Of a stretch of 64,000 nt of DNA, positions 6,853 through 16,158 are shown piece by piece (position 1 is the first letter of the stretch; the number at the start of each line of letters is the position of its first letter). Location of the stretch: positions 248,001 through 312,000 of the forward strand of contig NZ_SOZH01000008.1 in the NCBI RefSeq assembly GCF_004519295.1, written 5' to 3'. The DNA is from Cellulosimicrobium funkei (GTDB lineage Bacteria > Actinomycetota > Actinomycetes > Actinomycetales > Cellulomonadaceae). The position numbers and the translations under genes were made by a program. A model generated the notes under the pieces. It ran no database searches and was not told the DNA's origin. It worked only from the letters and a program-made list of their open reading frames with translations.

Positions 6853-9630
6853 CTACTTCTTGGCGGCCGTCTTCTTGGCAGGGGCCTTCTTCGCGGCCGG
6901 CTTGCGGGCCGTGGTGCGCTTCTTCGCCGGGCCCTGCGCGCGCTTCTCCGCGAGGAGCTCGATCGCCTGCTCGGGCGTGATCGACTCGGGCGTGACGTCG
7001 CGGGGCAGGGTGCGGTTCGTCTCGCCGTCGGTGACGTACGCGCCGAACCGGCCGTCCTTGACGACGATCGGCTTGCCGCTGTTCGGGTCGTCACCGAGCT
7101 CGCGCAGCGGCGGCGTCGCGGCACGCTGGCCGCGCCCGCGCTTGGGCTGCTTGTACAGCTCGAGCGCCTCGTCGAGGGTGACGGTGAACATCGACTCCTC
7201 GTCGGGCAGCGACCGCGAGTCGGTGCCCTTCTTGAGGTACGGGCCGTAGCGGCCGTTCTGCGCGGTGATCTCCTCGCCGGACTCCGGGTCCGTCCCCACG
7301 ACGCGCGGCAGCGACAGCAGGCGCAGCGCGTCGTCGATCGTGATCGTGTCGAGCGACTGCGTCTTGAGCAGCGACGCCGTGCGCGGCTTGGGCTGCGCGG
7401 CCTTCGCCTTCTTCTGCGCGGCGGCCGAGAGGCTCGTGTCGATCGGAGGCAGGTCGAGCACCTCGGTGACGTACGGGCCGTAGCGGCCCGCCTTCGCGAT
7501 GATCTCGTGACCGGACACCGGGTCGGTGCCGAGCACCTTGCCGTCGTCGGCGCCCGCGGCGAGCAGCTCGCGCGCCTTGGCGACCGTCAGCTCGTCGGGG
7601 GCGACGTCGTCGGGCACGGACGCGCGCGGCGGGTTCTCGCCCTCCTTGACGGGGACGGAGAGGTCCTCCACGTAGGGCCCGTAGCGCCCGACGCGGAGCT
7701 GGATGCCCTCGCCGATCGGCACCGAGTTGATGCCGCGCGCGTCGATGTCGCCGAGGTTCGCGACGAGGTCGCGCAGGCCCTCGGCGTCCTCGCCCTTCGC
7801 GGCATCGCCGAAGTAGAACTCGGTGAGCCACGCGACGCGGTCACGGCGACCGGCGGCGATCTCGTCGAGGTCGGCCTCCATGCGCGCGGTGAAGTCGTAG
7901 TCGACGAGCCGGTCGAAGTGCTCCTCGAGCAGCCGCACGACGGCGAACGCGAGCCAGCTCGGCACGAGCGCCTGCCCGCGCGAGAGCACGTACCCGCGGT
8001 CCTGGATCGTCGAGATCGTCGAGGCGTACGTCGACGGCCGCCCGATCCCGAGCTCCTCGAGCGCCTTGACGAGGCTGGCCTCGGTGTACCGGGGCGGCGC
8101 GGACGTGGAGTGCCCGTCGGCGGTGAGGTCGTCGGCGCGCAGGGCGTCGCCCTCGCTCATCTGCGGCAGGCGCGCCTCGTCACCGCCCTTGGCCCCGACG
8201 ACGGGCGCGTCCTCGGCGTAGCGGTCGACGTCCGAGCTCTCCTCGTACGCGGCGAGGAAGCCGCGGAACGTGATGACGGTGCCCGACGCGGCGAACACCG
8301 CGTCGCGGCCCGCGACGTCGCCCGCGGCGGCCGAGAGGGTCGCGCCGAGGCGGACGGACGCCGTCGACCCCTTCGCGTCCGCCATCTGCGACGCGACGGT
8401 GCGCTTCCACACGAGCTCGTAGAGCTTGAACTGGTCGTCGCTCAGCTCGCGCTTGACCTGCGCGGGCGTGCGGAACGAGTCGCCCGCGGGGCGGATCGCC
8501 TCGTGCGCCTCCTGCGCGCCCTGGTTCTTCGCGGCGTAGACGCGCGGCTTCTCCGGGACGAACTCGGGGCCGTACAGCTCGGCCGCCTGGCGGCGGGCCG
8601 CCGTCGTGGCCTCGGCCGACAGCGACGGCGAGTCCGTACGCATGTAGGTGATGTAGCCGTTCTCGTACAGCGACTGCGCGGTGCGCATGGCCTGGCGCGA
8701 CGACATGCGCAGCTTGCGGCTCGCCTCCTGCTGGAGGGTCGACGTCGTGAACGGCGCCGCGGGACGGCGCGTGTACGGCTTGGTCTCGAGCGAGCGCACC
8801 GCGAACGCCGCGTCCGCGAGGCCGGTCACGACGGCGCGCGCCGTCGTCTCGTCGAGGTGCGCGACGCCGTCGCGCGCCGCCGCAGGCTTGAGCTGCCCGC
8901 GGTCGTCGAAGTCGCGGCCCGAGGCGACGCGCGCGTCGCCGAGCTGCACCAGCCGGGCGCCGAACGCCTTGCCCGCGTCCGGTGCCGACGCGTCCGCGTG
9001 CTCGAAGGTGCCCGTGACGTCCCAGTACTCGGCGGGGACGAACGCCATGCGCTCGCGCTCGCGCTCGACGACGAGGCGCGTCGCGACCGACTGCACGCGG
9101 CCGGCCGAGAGCCCCTGGGCGATCTTGCGCCACAGCACGGGCGAGACCTCGTAGCCGTAGAGGCGGTCGAGGATGCGGCGCGTCTCCTGCGCGTCGACGA
9201 GGTGCTCGTCGAGGTCGCGCGTGTTCTGCAGCGCCCGCTGGATGGCCTCGCGCGTGATCTCGTGGAAGACCATGCGCTTGACCGGGACCTTGGGCTTGAG
9301 CGCCTCGAGGAGGTGCCACGCGATGGCCTCGCCCTCGCGGTCCTCATCGGTCGCGAGGTAGAGCTCGTCGGCGTCCTTGAGCGCGCGCTTGAGCTCGGCG
9401 ACCTTCTTCTTCTTGTCCGCATAGACCTCGTAGTACGGGTCGAAGCCGTGGTCGACGTCGACCGCGAACTTCCCGTACGGGCCCTTCTTCATGTCCGCGG
9501 GCAGCTCGGACGGCTGCGGCAGGTCGCGGATGTGCCCGACGCTCGCCTCGACCTCGTAGTCGTCGCCGAGGTAGCCCTGGATCTTGCGAGCCTTGGCGGG
9601 CGACTCGACGATCACGAGCTTGCGTGGCAT
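6853..9630 (-). CDS. topA: DNA topoisomerase I (type IA)
   Basis: A 925-residue type IA topoisomerase that relaxes negatively supercoiled DNA. The TOPRIM domain starts with 'KLVIVESPAKARKIQ' (residues 4-18) and carries the acidic 'DEDREGE' at 95-101. The catalytic tyrosine is Tyr329 in 'YITYMRTDS'. Instead of Cys4 zinc fingers the C-terminus has four 'GRYGPY' or 'GRFGAY' repeats, the actinobacterial topoisomerase I C-terminal domain, then a lysine/alanine tail that helps processive DNA binding. All elements are intact and the length is normal. Transcribed alone, convergent to gldA. Almost certainly essential. Confidence 0.97.
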   Translation of the reverse strand: MPRKLVIVESPAKARKIQGYLGDDYEVEASVGHIRDLPQPSELPADMKKGPYGKFAVDVDHGFDPYYEVYADKKKKVAELKRALKDADELYLATDEDREGEAIAWHLLEALKPKVPVKRMVFHEITREAIQRALQNTRDLDEHLVDAQETRRILDRLYGYEVSPVLWRKIAQGLSAGRVQSVATRLVVERERERMAFVPAEYWDVTGTFEHADASAPDAGKAFGARLVQLGDARVASGRDFDDRGQLKPAAARDGVAHLDETTARAVVTGLADAAFAVRSLETKPYTRRPAAPFTTSTLQQEASRKLRMSSRQAMRTAQSLYENGYITYMRTDSPSLSAEATTAARRQAAELYGPEFVPEKPRVYAAKNQGAQEAHEAIRPAGDSFRTPAQVKRELSDDQFKLYELVWKRTVASQMADAKGSTASVRLGATLSAAAGDVAGRDAVFAASGTVITFRGFLAAYEESSDVDRYAEDAPVVGAKGGDEARLPQMSEGDALRADDLTADGHSTSAPPRYTEASLVKALEELGIGRPSTYASTISTIQDRGYVLSRGQALVPSWLAFAVVRLLEEHFDRLVDYDFTARMEADLDEIAAGRRDRVAWLTEFYFGDAAKGEDAEGLRDLVANLGDIDARGINSVPIGEGIQLRVGRYGPYVEDLSVPVKEGENPPRASVPDDVAPDELTVAKARELLAAGADDGKVLGTDPVSGHEIIAKAGRYGPYVTEVLDLPPIDTSLSAAAQKKAKAAQPKPRTASLLKTQSLDTITIDDALRLLSLPRVVGTDPESGEEITAQNGRYGPYLKKGTDSRSLPDEESMFTVTLDEALELYKQPKRGRGQRAATPPLRELGDDPNSGKPIVVKDGRFGAYVTDGETNRTLPRDVTPESITPEQAIELLAEKRAQGPAKKRTTARKPAAKKAPAKKTAAKK

Positions 9631-9785
9631 CCGATCCTGCTTTCGTCCGTGCGTACGTGTCCGTGGCGGGCGCTCCCTGCCCGACGGCGGCGGGCCCCGC
9701 CGGGGCCCCGGCGACCCGGACGACCGTCCGGTCGCCCGCCGTGGCAGCCTACGACGTTACTCCCGTCGCGCCAGCCGCACGCACC

Positions 9786-10907
9786 CTACCCCCGAACGGG
9801 ACGCGGGTCGGGGCGGGCTGTGGACTGCCGGACGAGGAGCAGGACCGCGAACGCCGCAGCCGTCACCGCCAGCACGCCCGCGACGCCGCCCGCGTAGGCC
9901 GTCATCTCCTGCGCCGCCGTCGTGCCCCACGTCGCGGGCGTCGCGCGCAGCGCGAGCAGCGCCCCGACGCCCGCCGCGGCCGCGCCGAGCAGGAGGAGCA
10001 CAGCCGTGACGGTGGAGCCGGGCGTGGGCCCGGCGCCCGGGTCGAGCGACGACCTCGGCGTGAAGACGCACACGAGCGCGGCCCACGCGAGGACGACGAG
10101 GACGGCGGCGACGACGTCGCTCGGGCGGTGCCACTGGCCGACCAGGGTCGAGACCCCGGTGGCCGCGGTGTACGCGCCGCCGAGGACGGCGACGAGCGCC
10201 CGGGCGCCGCGCGGCACGACGAGCAGCAGCGCGGCGGCGACCGACCCCGCGACGGTGGTGTGGCCGCTGGGCAGCGAGTTCTCCCAGTGCCAGCCACCGA
10301 TGAGCTCCTCGCGGCCGAGGAGGGAGTGCTTGACGAGCTGCGTCGTGACGTTCGCACCGACGACGAGGAACGCGACCTGGACCGCGAGGCCCCAGCGACG
10401 GCGCAGGAGCGCGATGCCCATCGCGGCGCCCAGGCCGCCCACGACGAACGCGACCGAGACCGTGTCGAGAACCGGTTCGGCGACCGCCCAGAGCTCTCCC
10501 TGGCCGGTCACGGCGCCGTCGAACGCGGCCCGCTCGAGCATCTGCCCGGCGAACGTGTCGACGAAGAACCGCCACACGAGCCACGCCCCCGCGACCGCGA
10601 GCAGCGCGACGACGGCCGCGACCACGCGCGAGCCGGTGCTCGGCCCGTCAGGACCTGGGACGGCGTGCGCGTGCGGCGCCCGGCGCGGCGCCGGGGCGGA
10701 GGGACCGCCCGCGGCGGCCTGCGGGACGGGCGGGTACGGGGTCCCGGCGGAGGGCGCTGCGGCGGGGCCCGCGGGGGGCACTGCGGCGGGCGGCGGCGCG
10801 GCCGCCGGTCCGGGCGTGGGCGGCATCGGCTGCGTCGCCGGGAGCGGCCGCGTACCCGCCCCGCCGCTGGTCCGCAGCGGCCGGGTCGGGGCGTGGTCGG
10901 AAGGCAT
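9786..10907 (-). CDS. PAP2-family phosphatase with proline/alanine-rich N-terminus
   Basis: A 373-residue membrane protein. Residues 1-95 are a low-complexity Pro/Ala/Gly tail, probably cytoplasmic and disordered. Six or so helices follow. The acid-phosphatase motifs are present: 'KHSLLGREEL', 'PSGHTT' and 'STLVGQWHRPSD', the last with the conserved His and Asp. Family members dephosphorylate undecaprenyl pyrophosphate or phosphatidic acid at the membrane. The frame stays open further upstream, but the ATG at 10907 is favoured because TACGGT lies six bases before it, a leaderless arrangement. An upstream start would make the 38-bp palindrome coding. Confidence 0.8.
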   Translation of the reverse strand: MPSDHAPTRPLRTSGGAGTRPLPATQPMPPTPGPAAAPPPAAVPPAGPAAAPSAGTPYPPVPQAAAGGPSAPAPRRAPHAHAVPGPDGPSTGSRVVAAVVALLAVAGAWLVWRFFVDTFAGQMLERAAFDGAVTGQGELWAVAEPVLDTVSVAFVVGGLGAAMGIALLRRRWGLAVQVAFLVVGANVTTQLVKHSLLGREELIGGWHWENSLPSGHTTVAGSVAAALLLVVPRGARALVAVLGGAYTAATGVSTLVGQWHRPSDVVAAVLVVLAWAALVCVFTPRSSLDPGAGPTPGSTVTAVLLLLGAAAAGVGALLALRATPATWGTTAAQEMTAYAGGVAGVLAVTAAAFAVLLLVRQSTARPDPRPVRG

Positions 10908-10961
10908 CCCACCACCGTAGAGGACGCGTGTGCGCATTCGGGGAAGACGGCGGGAAGAGCT

Positions 10962-10999
10962 GCGGGCGCTGCCCCGGACCGGTCCGGGGCAGCGCCCGC
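10962..10999. repeat. 38-bp perfect palindrome between divergent genes
   Basis: The left half GCGGGCGCTGCCCCGGACC (10962-10980) is followed without any spacer by its exact reverse complement (10981-10999). It lies 55 bp from the PAP2 start and 57 bp from the tetR start, outside any gene. Its place between divergent genes argues against a terminator. It could extrude a cruciform or bind a dimeric regulator. Confidence 0.85.
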
Positions 11000-11055
11000 C
11001 CGTCCGGGCCGAGTGGCCCGGGCACGGCGTCACGGGCCGCCAGTAGGGTGACGGC

Positions 11056-11754
11056 ATGACCGACGCCTCCTCCGCGCCGAGCGACTCCGCGTCCTCCCGG
11101 AGCCCGCGGCCCCGGCGCCCGCGCCCCGGGACCGCCGAGCGGAGGGAGGAGATCCTGCGCGCGGCGATGCGCGTCTTCGGGTCGCGGGGCTACCACCAGG
11201 GGTCGCTCGCCGAGGTCGCCGAGCAGGTGGGCATCACGCACGCCGGCGTGCTGCACCACTTCGGGTCCAAGGAGCGCCTGCTCACCGAGGTCCTCGCGTC
11301 CCGCGACCGCGACGGCGTCGCGCACCTCGAGGGGCAGCACATGCCGGGCGGGCTGGACCTGTTCCGGCACCTCGTCGCGACCGCCGCGGCGAACGCCGAG
11401 CGCCCCGGGATCGTGCAGACCTACACGGTCCTCGCGGGCGAGGCCGTCACGGACGACCATCCCGCCCGCGCGTGGGTCACCGCGCGCTTCGCCGGGCTGC
11501 GCGCCGACGTCGCCGGCGCGCTCCGCGAGGTCGTCGAGGAGCGGCGGGCCGCGGGCGACGAGACGGCGGCCGTGCCGGACGACCGCGCGCTCGACCTCGC
11601 CGCGTCGACGATCATCGCCGCGATGGACGGCCTCCAGACGCAGTGGCTGCTCGAACCCGACGCCGTCGACCTCGCGGAGGCGACCGCGTTCGCGATCGAG
11701 GCCGTCCTCGCCGCGACCCTGGCGGGCGCCCGCCGCCCCCGCCCGCTCGCCTGA
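11056..11754 (+). CDS. TetR/AcrR family transcriptional regulator
   Basis: A 232-residue regulator with a 30-residue basic, serine/proline-rich N-terminal extension. The TetR helix-turn-helix follows: 'AAMRVFGSRGYHQGSLAEVA' then 'VGITHAGVLHHFGSKERLL', residues 36-80. The helical ligand-binding domain takes up the rest. TAGGGT lies six bases before the ATG (leaderless). It is convergent with the jetC gene, separated by only four bases, and divergent from the PAP2 gene, which is a plausible target. Ligand unknown. Confidence 0.9.
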   Translation: MTDASSAPSDSASSRSPRPRRPRPGTAERREEILRAAMRVFGSRGYHQGSLAEVAEQVGITHAGVLHHFGSKERLLTEVLASRDRDGVAHLEGQHMPGGLDLFRHLVATAAANAERPGIVQTYTVLAGEAVTDDHPARAWVTARFAGLRADVAGALREVVEERRAAGDETAAVPDDRALDLAASTIIAAMDGLQTQWLLEPDAVDLAEATAFAIEAVLAATLAGARRPRPLA

Positions 11755-11758
11755 CGCG

Positions 11759-14700
11759 CTACGTCGCCACGCTCTCCGGCACGGGATCGGGCACCGGCTC
11801 GGCCGCGGGCTCGGCACCGCCGTCCGACGGCGCGGCGTCGCCCTCCCGGCGGCCCTCGCGGTACGCGGCGATGGACAGCGTCCGCAGGCGCGACGACCGG
11901 CCGGTGGGGTTGTCGACGAACCCGACGGCCGAGATGTAGGGCTCGATGACGTGGATCTTCTGCAGCGGCGTGACGATGAGCAGCTGCAGCCCGAGGCGGC
12001 GGAACAGCTCGAGCGCGAAGCGCGTCGACTCGTCCGACCCCCGCCCGAACGCCTCGTCGATGACGACGAACCGGAACGCCGTCGACCGCACCGCGCCCCA
12101 GTCGAGCTTGAACTGGTAGGCGAGCGACGCCGCGAGCACGGTGTACGCGAGCTTCTCCTTCTGGCCGCCGGACTTGCCGCCGGAGTCGGAGTAGTGCTCG
12201 TGCTCGGAGTCGTCGGCGCGGGACCGCTCGGACGCGGAGAGCACGAACCAGTTGCGCACGTCGGTCACGCGGCGGCGCCACGCCTCGTCGAGGTCCGTCA
12301 TGCCCTCGCGGCCGCGGAACCGCTCGACGAGCGCCTTGACCCGCAGGAACCGGTCCTCCGAGTACGACAGCGCGCCGTCGGCGAGCGACCCGTCGCCCTC
12401 GGCGAGCGCGCGGTCGTCCTCGGCGAGGATCCCGTCGCCGTCGGTGCACGCGCGCAGGTCCTGCTGGAACTCGCGCACCTCGAGGTTGGGCGTGCGCGAC
12501 ATCTCCAGACGGATGTACCGGCCCGGGTTGTAGTCGATCGCGCGGAGCGAGTCGTTGATCGTGTCGATCCGGTCGCGGATGACGTCGGCCTGCTTGGCGA
12601 GCTCGGCCGCGAAGCCCGCGATGTCGCGGATCGCGTTCGTGTTGAGGTACGCCTTGAAGTCGGCCTCGAACCGCGGGAGGTCGTCGCGCACGAGCCGGTC
12701 GTGGATCTCGCGGTAGCCGTCGGCCGACCGCACGTCCGCGTCGAGCTCCGCCGTCTCGACCGGGTACGCCGACCGGAACGAGGCCATCTGCCCCGCGATC
12801 CGCGTCCCGAGGTCCGCGCGCTCGCGCTGCGCCTGCTCGGCCTCGGCCGTGAGCCGCGAGCGCACCGCGTTCTCGACCGCGTCGAGGTCGGCCGCGCGCG
12901 TCGGGCCGTCGGCGGCGCCGCCCGGGCCCACCGTGCCGAACCCGGCGAGCTCGCGGTCGAACTCCGCGGCGAGGGCCGCCGTCGTCTCCTCGTCGAGCGT
13001 CTCGCCCGCGCCGTCGAGCACGGCGCGCGCCCGCTCCCGCGCCGTCCGCGCCTCGTCGAGCGCGTGCCGGTCGGCGCCGAGCGTCGCGACGACGCGGTCG
13101 CGCTCCGCCTCGAGCTCCGCCTGGCGGCGCGCGTTGTCGTCGAGGAGCGCCGCGAGGCGGCCGAGCTCGTCGCTCGCCTGCTCGAGCCGCCGCTTCTCCT
13201 CGGCGAGCTCGGCGATGCGCGCCGTCTCGGCCCCGCGGTCGAGCTCGTCCCAGTCGCGGTAGACGTCGAGCCGCCCGAGCGCGGCGGAACGGGCCTGGAG
13301 CGCCTCGCGCGTGGCGGCCGCCTCGTCCCGACGCCGTGCGAGCGCGTCGCGACGCGCCGTGACCTCGGCGGCCTGCTCGAGCAGCGCGTCGATCTTCGCC
13401 TGGGTCGACCAGCCCAGCACGTAGCCCCGGCGGTCGTCGACCGCGCGCGTGTCGTTCTTCTCGTGGTGGTCGGGCGAGTGCTTGACCTGGCCGGCCCGCG
13501 TGATCGCGCGCGGGAGCCGGCGGAACGCGTCGAGGTCCGGCGCGCACGCGTGGTCGGCGCGGCGCTCGAGCTCGGCCTCGACCCACGTCGTGAGGGTCGG
13601 CGCGTCGTCGAGACGCCGCACGTCGAGCAGGTCGGCGAGGAGCGGGACGCCGTCCTCGCGCGGCGCCGGCCGGGCGGCGGGGACGCGCTCGGGCACCCGG
13701 TGGTAGACGAGCCGCAGCCCGAGGTGCTCACGGTCGACCCACGCGGACACCGCGTCGTAGTGCACCGCCGGCACGAGGAGCGAGAGCGCGAAGCCGCGCA
13801 GCACGCGCTCGGCCGCACCCTCCCAGTCGGCGTGCTCGGGGCGGACGGCGAGCAGCTCGCCCACGAAGGGGACGTCGCCCGGCGCGAGCCCGACGCCGTC
13901 GCACAGCCGGTCCCGGACCTCCAGGTGGGTGCGCGGCAGGTTGGACCGGCGGTCGGCGAGGCTCGCGAGCTCGGCCTTGACGTCGGCGGTCTCCTGCTCG
14001 ACGGCGCGCACCTGCGCCGCGACCTCGCTCGCCTGCTCCTCGGCCCGGGCGAGGTCGTCGCGCACGCGCACGGCGGCGTCGTCGGCCGCGCGGCGGAGCG
14101 CCGCGAACGCGTCGGCATCGACGAGCGCGGCGGCCACCGCGCCCGCCGTGGCGCCCTGTCCCGGCCCCGCCGGGCCGGAGTCCCCCGCCGCGGCGTCGGC
14201 GCCGTCCGGGGCGCCGAGCGTCAGGCCGGCCGCCGCCGCGTAGCCGGCGAGCTGGGCGACGCGGCGCTCGCGCGCGGCGCGCTCGACCTCGCGGCGCGCG
14301 ACCTCGCCCTCGATCGCGGCGAGCCGGTCGCCGCCGTGGCCCGCGCGCTCGAGCTCGAGCCGCTGGCGCTCGGCGCCGAGCAGCCCCAGCTCGTCGACGA
14401 CGCGGCGACGGCGGGCCTCGCCGTCGGCCACGCGCTCGTCGAGGGCGGCGGTGAGACCGTCGAGGTCCGCCACGCGACGCGACGCGGTGAACGCGCGCAG
14501 GGCGTCGCGGCGCGCGACGAGCGCCTCGGCCCGCTCCCCGAGCGCGTCGTGCGCGTCGCAGTCCGCGAGCAGGGGCGCGAGCCGCTCGATCTGGGCGGTG
14601 GCCCGCACGACGGCGTCGTGGGCGCTCGTCAGGTCGTCGAAGTGCGCGACGAGCCGGTCCGTCCAGCGGTCGGCGTCGAACGGCTCGAGCATGTGCTCGC

Positions 14701-15403
14701 GCACGAACTCGCCGAGGTCGCCGACCGACTTCATCGACACCGTCTGGTGGAACAGGTCCATCGCCTGCTCCGACGGGATGCCGAGCAGGCGGCGGAAGTC
14801 CCGCCCGTAGTCGGGGAAGTGGTCGCGCACCTGCGCGCCGGACTCGCGCAGGCGGCGGCGCAGCGCCGTGACGTCGCCGCCGAAGCCCGCGAAGTCCTCG
14901 GTGATCGTCAGCGGGCGGTCCGCCGTCACGAAGAAGCGGTCCGGCTGGCCCGCCTGGCCCGGGGCGAGCCAGAACACCTGCGCGAGCGTGACCTCCTGGT
15001 CGAACCCGCGGTTCGAGAACCGCCCCAGCACGACCGAGTACGTGCCGCGCTCGCGCAGGCCCACGTGGCGCGTCGTGCCCGTCGCCTCGTCGCGCTCGGA
15101 CTTGTAGTGCCCCGCGACGTACGAGCGCAGCGACCGCTCGCGCGCGCCCGCCCCGGCGGCCTTGTTGTACGAGATCCGGTGCGACGGCACGAGCAGCGTC
15201 GTCACCGCGTCGACGATGGTCGACTTGCCCGAGCCGATGTCGCCGGTCAGCAGGGCGTTACGACCGTCGAGGTCGAACGCCCACACGCGCTGGTCGAACG
15301 TGCCCCAGTTGAGCACCTCGAGCCGTTCGAGCCGGAACCCGGCGCGCGCGTCGAGGTCGGCCGCCGGGTCGTGCAGCTCGACCGCGCTGAACAGGCCCTC
15401 CAT
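11759..15403 (-). CDS. jetC: SMC-like ATPase JetC/MksB (Wadjet-type condensin)
   Basis: A 1214-residue SMC-type ATPase. Walker A 'GDIGSGKST' is at residues 54-62. Two long heptad-rich coiled coils flank a hinge region near residues 520-640. The ABC signature '[11 protein letters not shown]' begins at about 1074, and Walker B '[11 protein letters not shown]' follows near 1112. The MksB/JetC class is recognised by these motifs and by its DUF4194 and DUF3375 partners. In the characterised Wadjet complex this subunit drives loop extrusion on circular plasmid DNA. Its ATG overlaps the jetB stop by one base (TGATG). No jetD follows: the next gene is a convergent tetR four bases away. Confidence 0.9.
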   Translation of the reverse strand: MEGLFSAVELHDPAADLDARAGFRLERLEVLNWGTFDQRVWAFDLDGRNALLTGDIGSGKSTIVDAVTTLLVPSHRISYNKAAGAGARERSLRSYVAGHYKSERDEATGTTRHVGLRERGTYSVVLGRFSNRGFDQEVTLAQVFWLAPGQAGQPDRFFVTADRPLTITEDFAGFGGDVTALRRRLRESGAQVRDHFPDYGRDFRRLLGIPSEQAMDLFHQTVSMKSVGDLGEFVREHMLEPFDADRWTDRLVAHFDDLTSAHDAVVRATAQIERLAPLLADCDAHDALGERAEALVARRDALRAFTASRRVADLDGLTAALDERVADGEARRRRVVDELGLLGAERQRLELERAGHGGDRLAAIEGEVARREVERAARERRVAQLAGYAAAAGLTLGAPDGADAAAGDSGPAGPGQGATAGAVAAALVDADAFAALRRAADDAAVRVRDDLARAEEQASEVAAQVRAVEQETADVKAELASLADRRSNLPRTHLEVRDRLCDGVGLAPGDVPFVGELLAVRPEHADWEGAAERVLRGFALSLLVPAVHYDAVSAWVDREHLGLRLVYHRVPERVPAARPAPREDGVPLLADLLDVRRLDDAPTLTTWVEAELERRADHACAPDLDAFRRLPRAITRAGQVKHSPDHHEKNDTRAVDDRRGYVLGWSTQAKIDALLEQAAEVTARRDALARRRDEAAATREALQARSAALGRLDVYRDWDELDRGAETARIAELAEEKRRLEQASDELGRLAALLDDNARRQAELEAERDRVVATLGADRHALDEARTARERARAVLDGAGETLDEETTAALAAEFDRELAGFGTVGPGGAADGPTRAADLDAVENAVRSRLTAEAEQAQRERADLGTRIAGQMASFRSAYPVETAELDADVRSADGYREIHDRLVRDDLPRFEADFKAYLNTNAIRDIAGFAAELAKQADVIRDRIDTINDSLRAIDYNPGRYIRLEMSRTPNLEVREFQQDLRACTDGDGILAEDDRALAEGDGSLADGALSYSEDRFLRVKALVERFRGREGMTDLDEAWRRRVTDVRNWFVLSASERSRADDSEHEHYSDSGGKSGGQKEKLAYTVLAASLAYQFKLDWGAVRSTAFRFVVIDEAFGRGSDESTRFALELFRRLGLQLLIVTPLQKIHVIEPYISAVGFVDNPTGRSSRLRTLSIAAYREGRREGDAAPSDGGAEPAAEPVPDPVPESVAT

Positions 15404-16158
15404 CACGCCACCGTCCTCGTCGTCGTCGTCGCCGTGCCCGTCGCCAGGCCTGTCCCCGCGCCCGCCGCCCCCGTGCGCGTCCCCGCCCCCGGGACGGCGC
15501 CCTCGGCGGCGAGCTCCAGGTACTGCGCGAGGCGCGCGTCGAAGTCCGCGAGCCACTGCGCGTCGACGAACGCCTTGAGGATGCGGCGCACCTCGTACCG
15601 CCGGGTCTCGGCGTCGGCCGGGTCGCCGGAGTCTCCCGGCGGGGCGGCGTCAGGCCCGTCCGGGTCCGGGCGCCCCGCCGGGCGCAGGAAGCCGAGCTCC
15701 ACGACGCGCCGCACGAGCGCGTCCACCCGGTCCACGAGCCGCGCCTCGTTCGCCGCGGCGCCCGCGTCCTGGGTGAGGAAGACCCGCAGCAGGTCGACGA
15801 TCTCCGAGCGCGTGAGCACGAGGCGCGTCTCGCCGCCCTCCGAGTCCGCCTGCGCGAGCCGCTTGCGCAGCAGGGCGAGCAGCAGGCTGACGTCGAACGG
15901 CAGCTCGCGGCGCGGGATCAGCCGCGGCACGCGCTCGTCGCGCTCGTGCTCGGGCTGGGAGCGCAGGTAGGCGTAGCCGTCGCCCTCGTCGACGACGACC
16001 TGCAGCCCGAGCATCGCGACGGCGTCGCGCACCTGCGCCTCGCGGGCGAGCAGGTCGCGCCACAGCGCCTCGCCGGACTCGCGGTAGACGACGCCCTTGA
16101 GCAGCGACGTCACGACGACGGACAGCTCCGGGTCGCGCGCGGTGCGAGTCGTGCTCAC
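15403..16158 (-). CDS. jetB: DUF4194 protein, KITE subunit JetB/MksE
   Basis: A 251-residue DUF4194 protein. Visible features are two winged-helix-like segments ('[20 protein letters not shown]', '[18 protein letters not shown]'), the conserved '[20 protein letters not shown]' near residues 80-100, and a Pro/Gly/Asp linker at 165-195. The C-terminal 30 residues are low-complexity Gly/Thr/Ala and lie beyond the family core. In Wadjet and Mks complexes this KITE dimer bridges kleisin and SMC. It starts at a GTG overlapping the jetA stop (GTGA) and ends one base into jetC, so all three are tightly coupled in a 1:1-type operon. Confidence 0.85.
   Translation of the reverse strand: MSTTRTARDPELSVVVTSLLKGVVYRESGEALWRDLLAREAQVRDAVAMLGLQVVVDEGDGYAYLRSQPEHERDERVPRLIPRRELPFDVSLLLALLRKRLAQADSEGGETRLVLTRSEIVDLLRVFLTQDAGAAANEARLVDRVDALVRRVVELGFLRPAGRPDPDGPDAAPPGDSGDPADAETRRYEVRRILKAFVDAQWLADFDARLAQYLELAAEGAVPGAGTRTGAAGAGTGLATGTATTTTRTVA

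Noticed and set aside
11056-11754. Candidate jetD position after jetC
   Set aside because: The gene there is a complete TetR regulator on the opposite strand, with no DUF3322/DUF2220 features.
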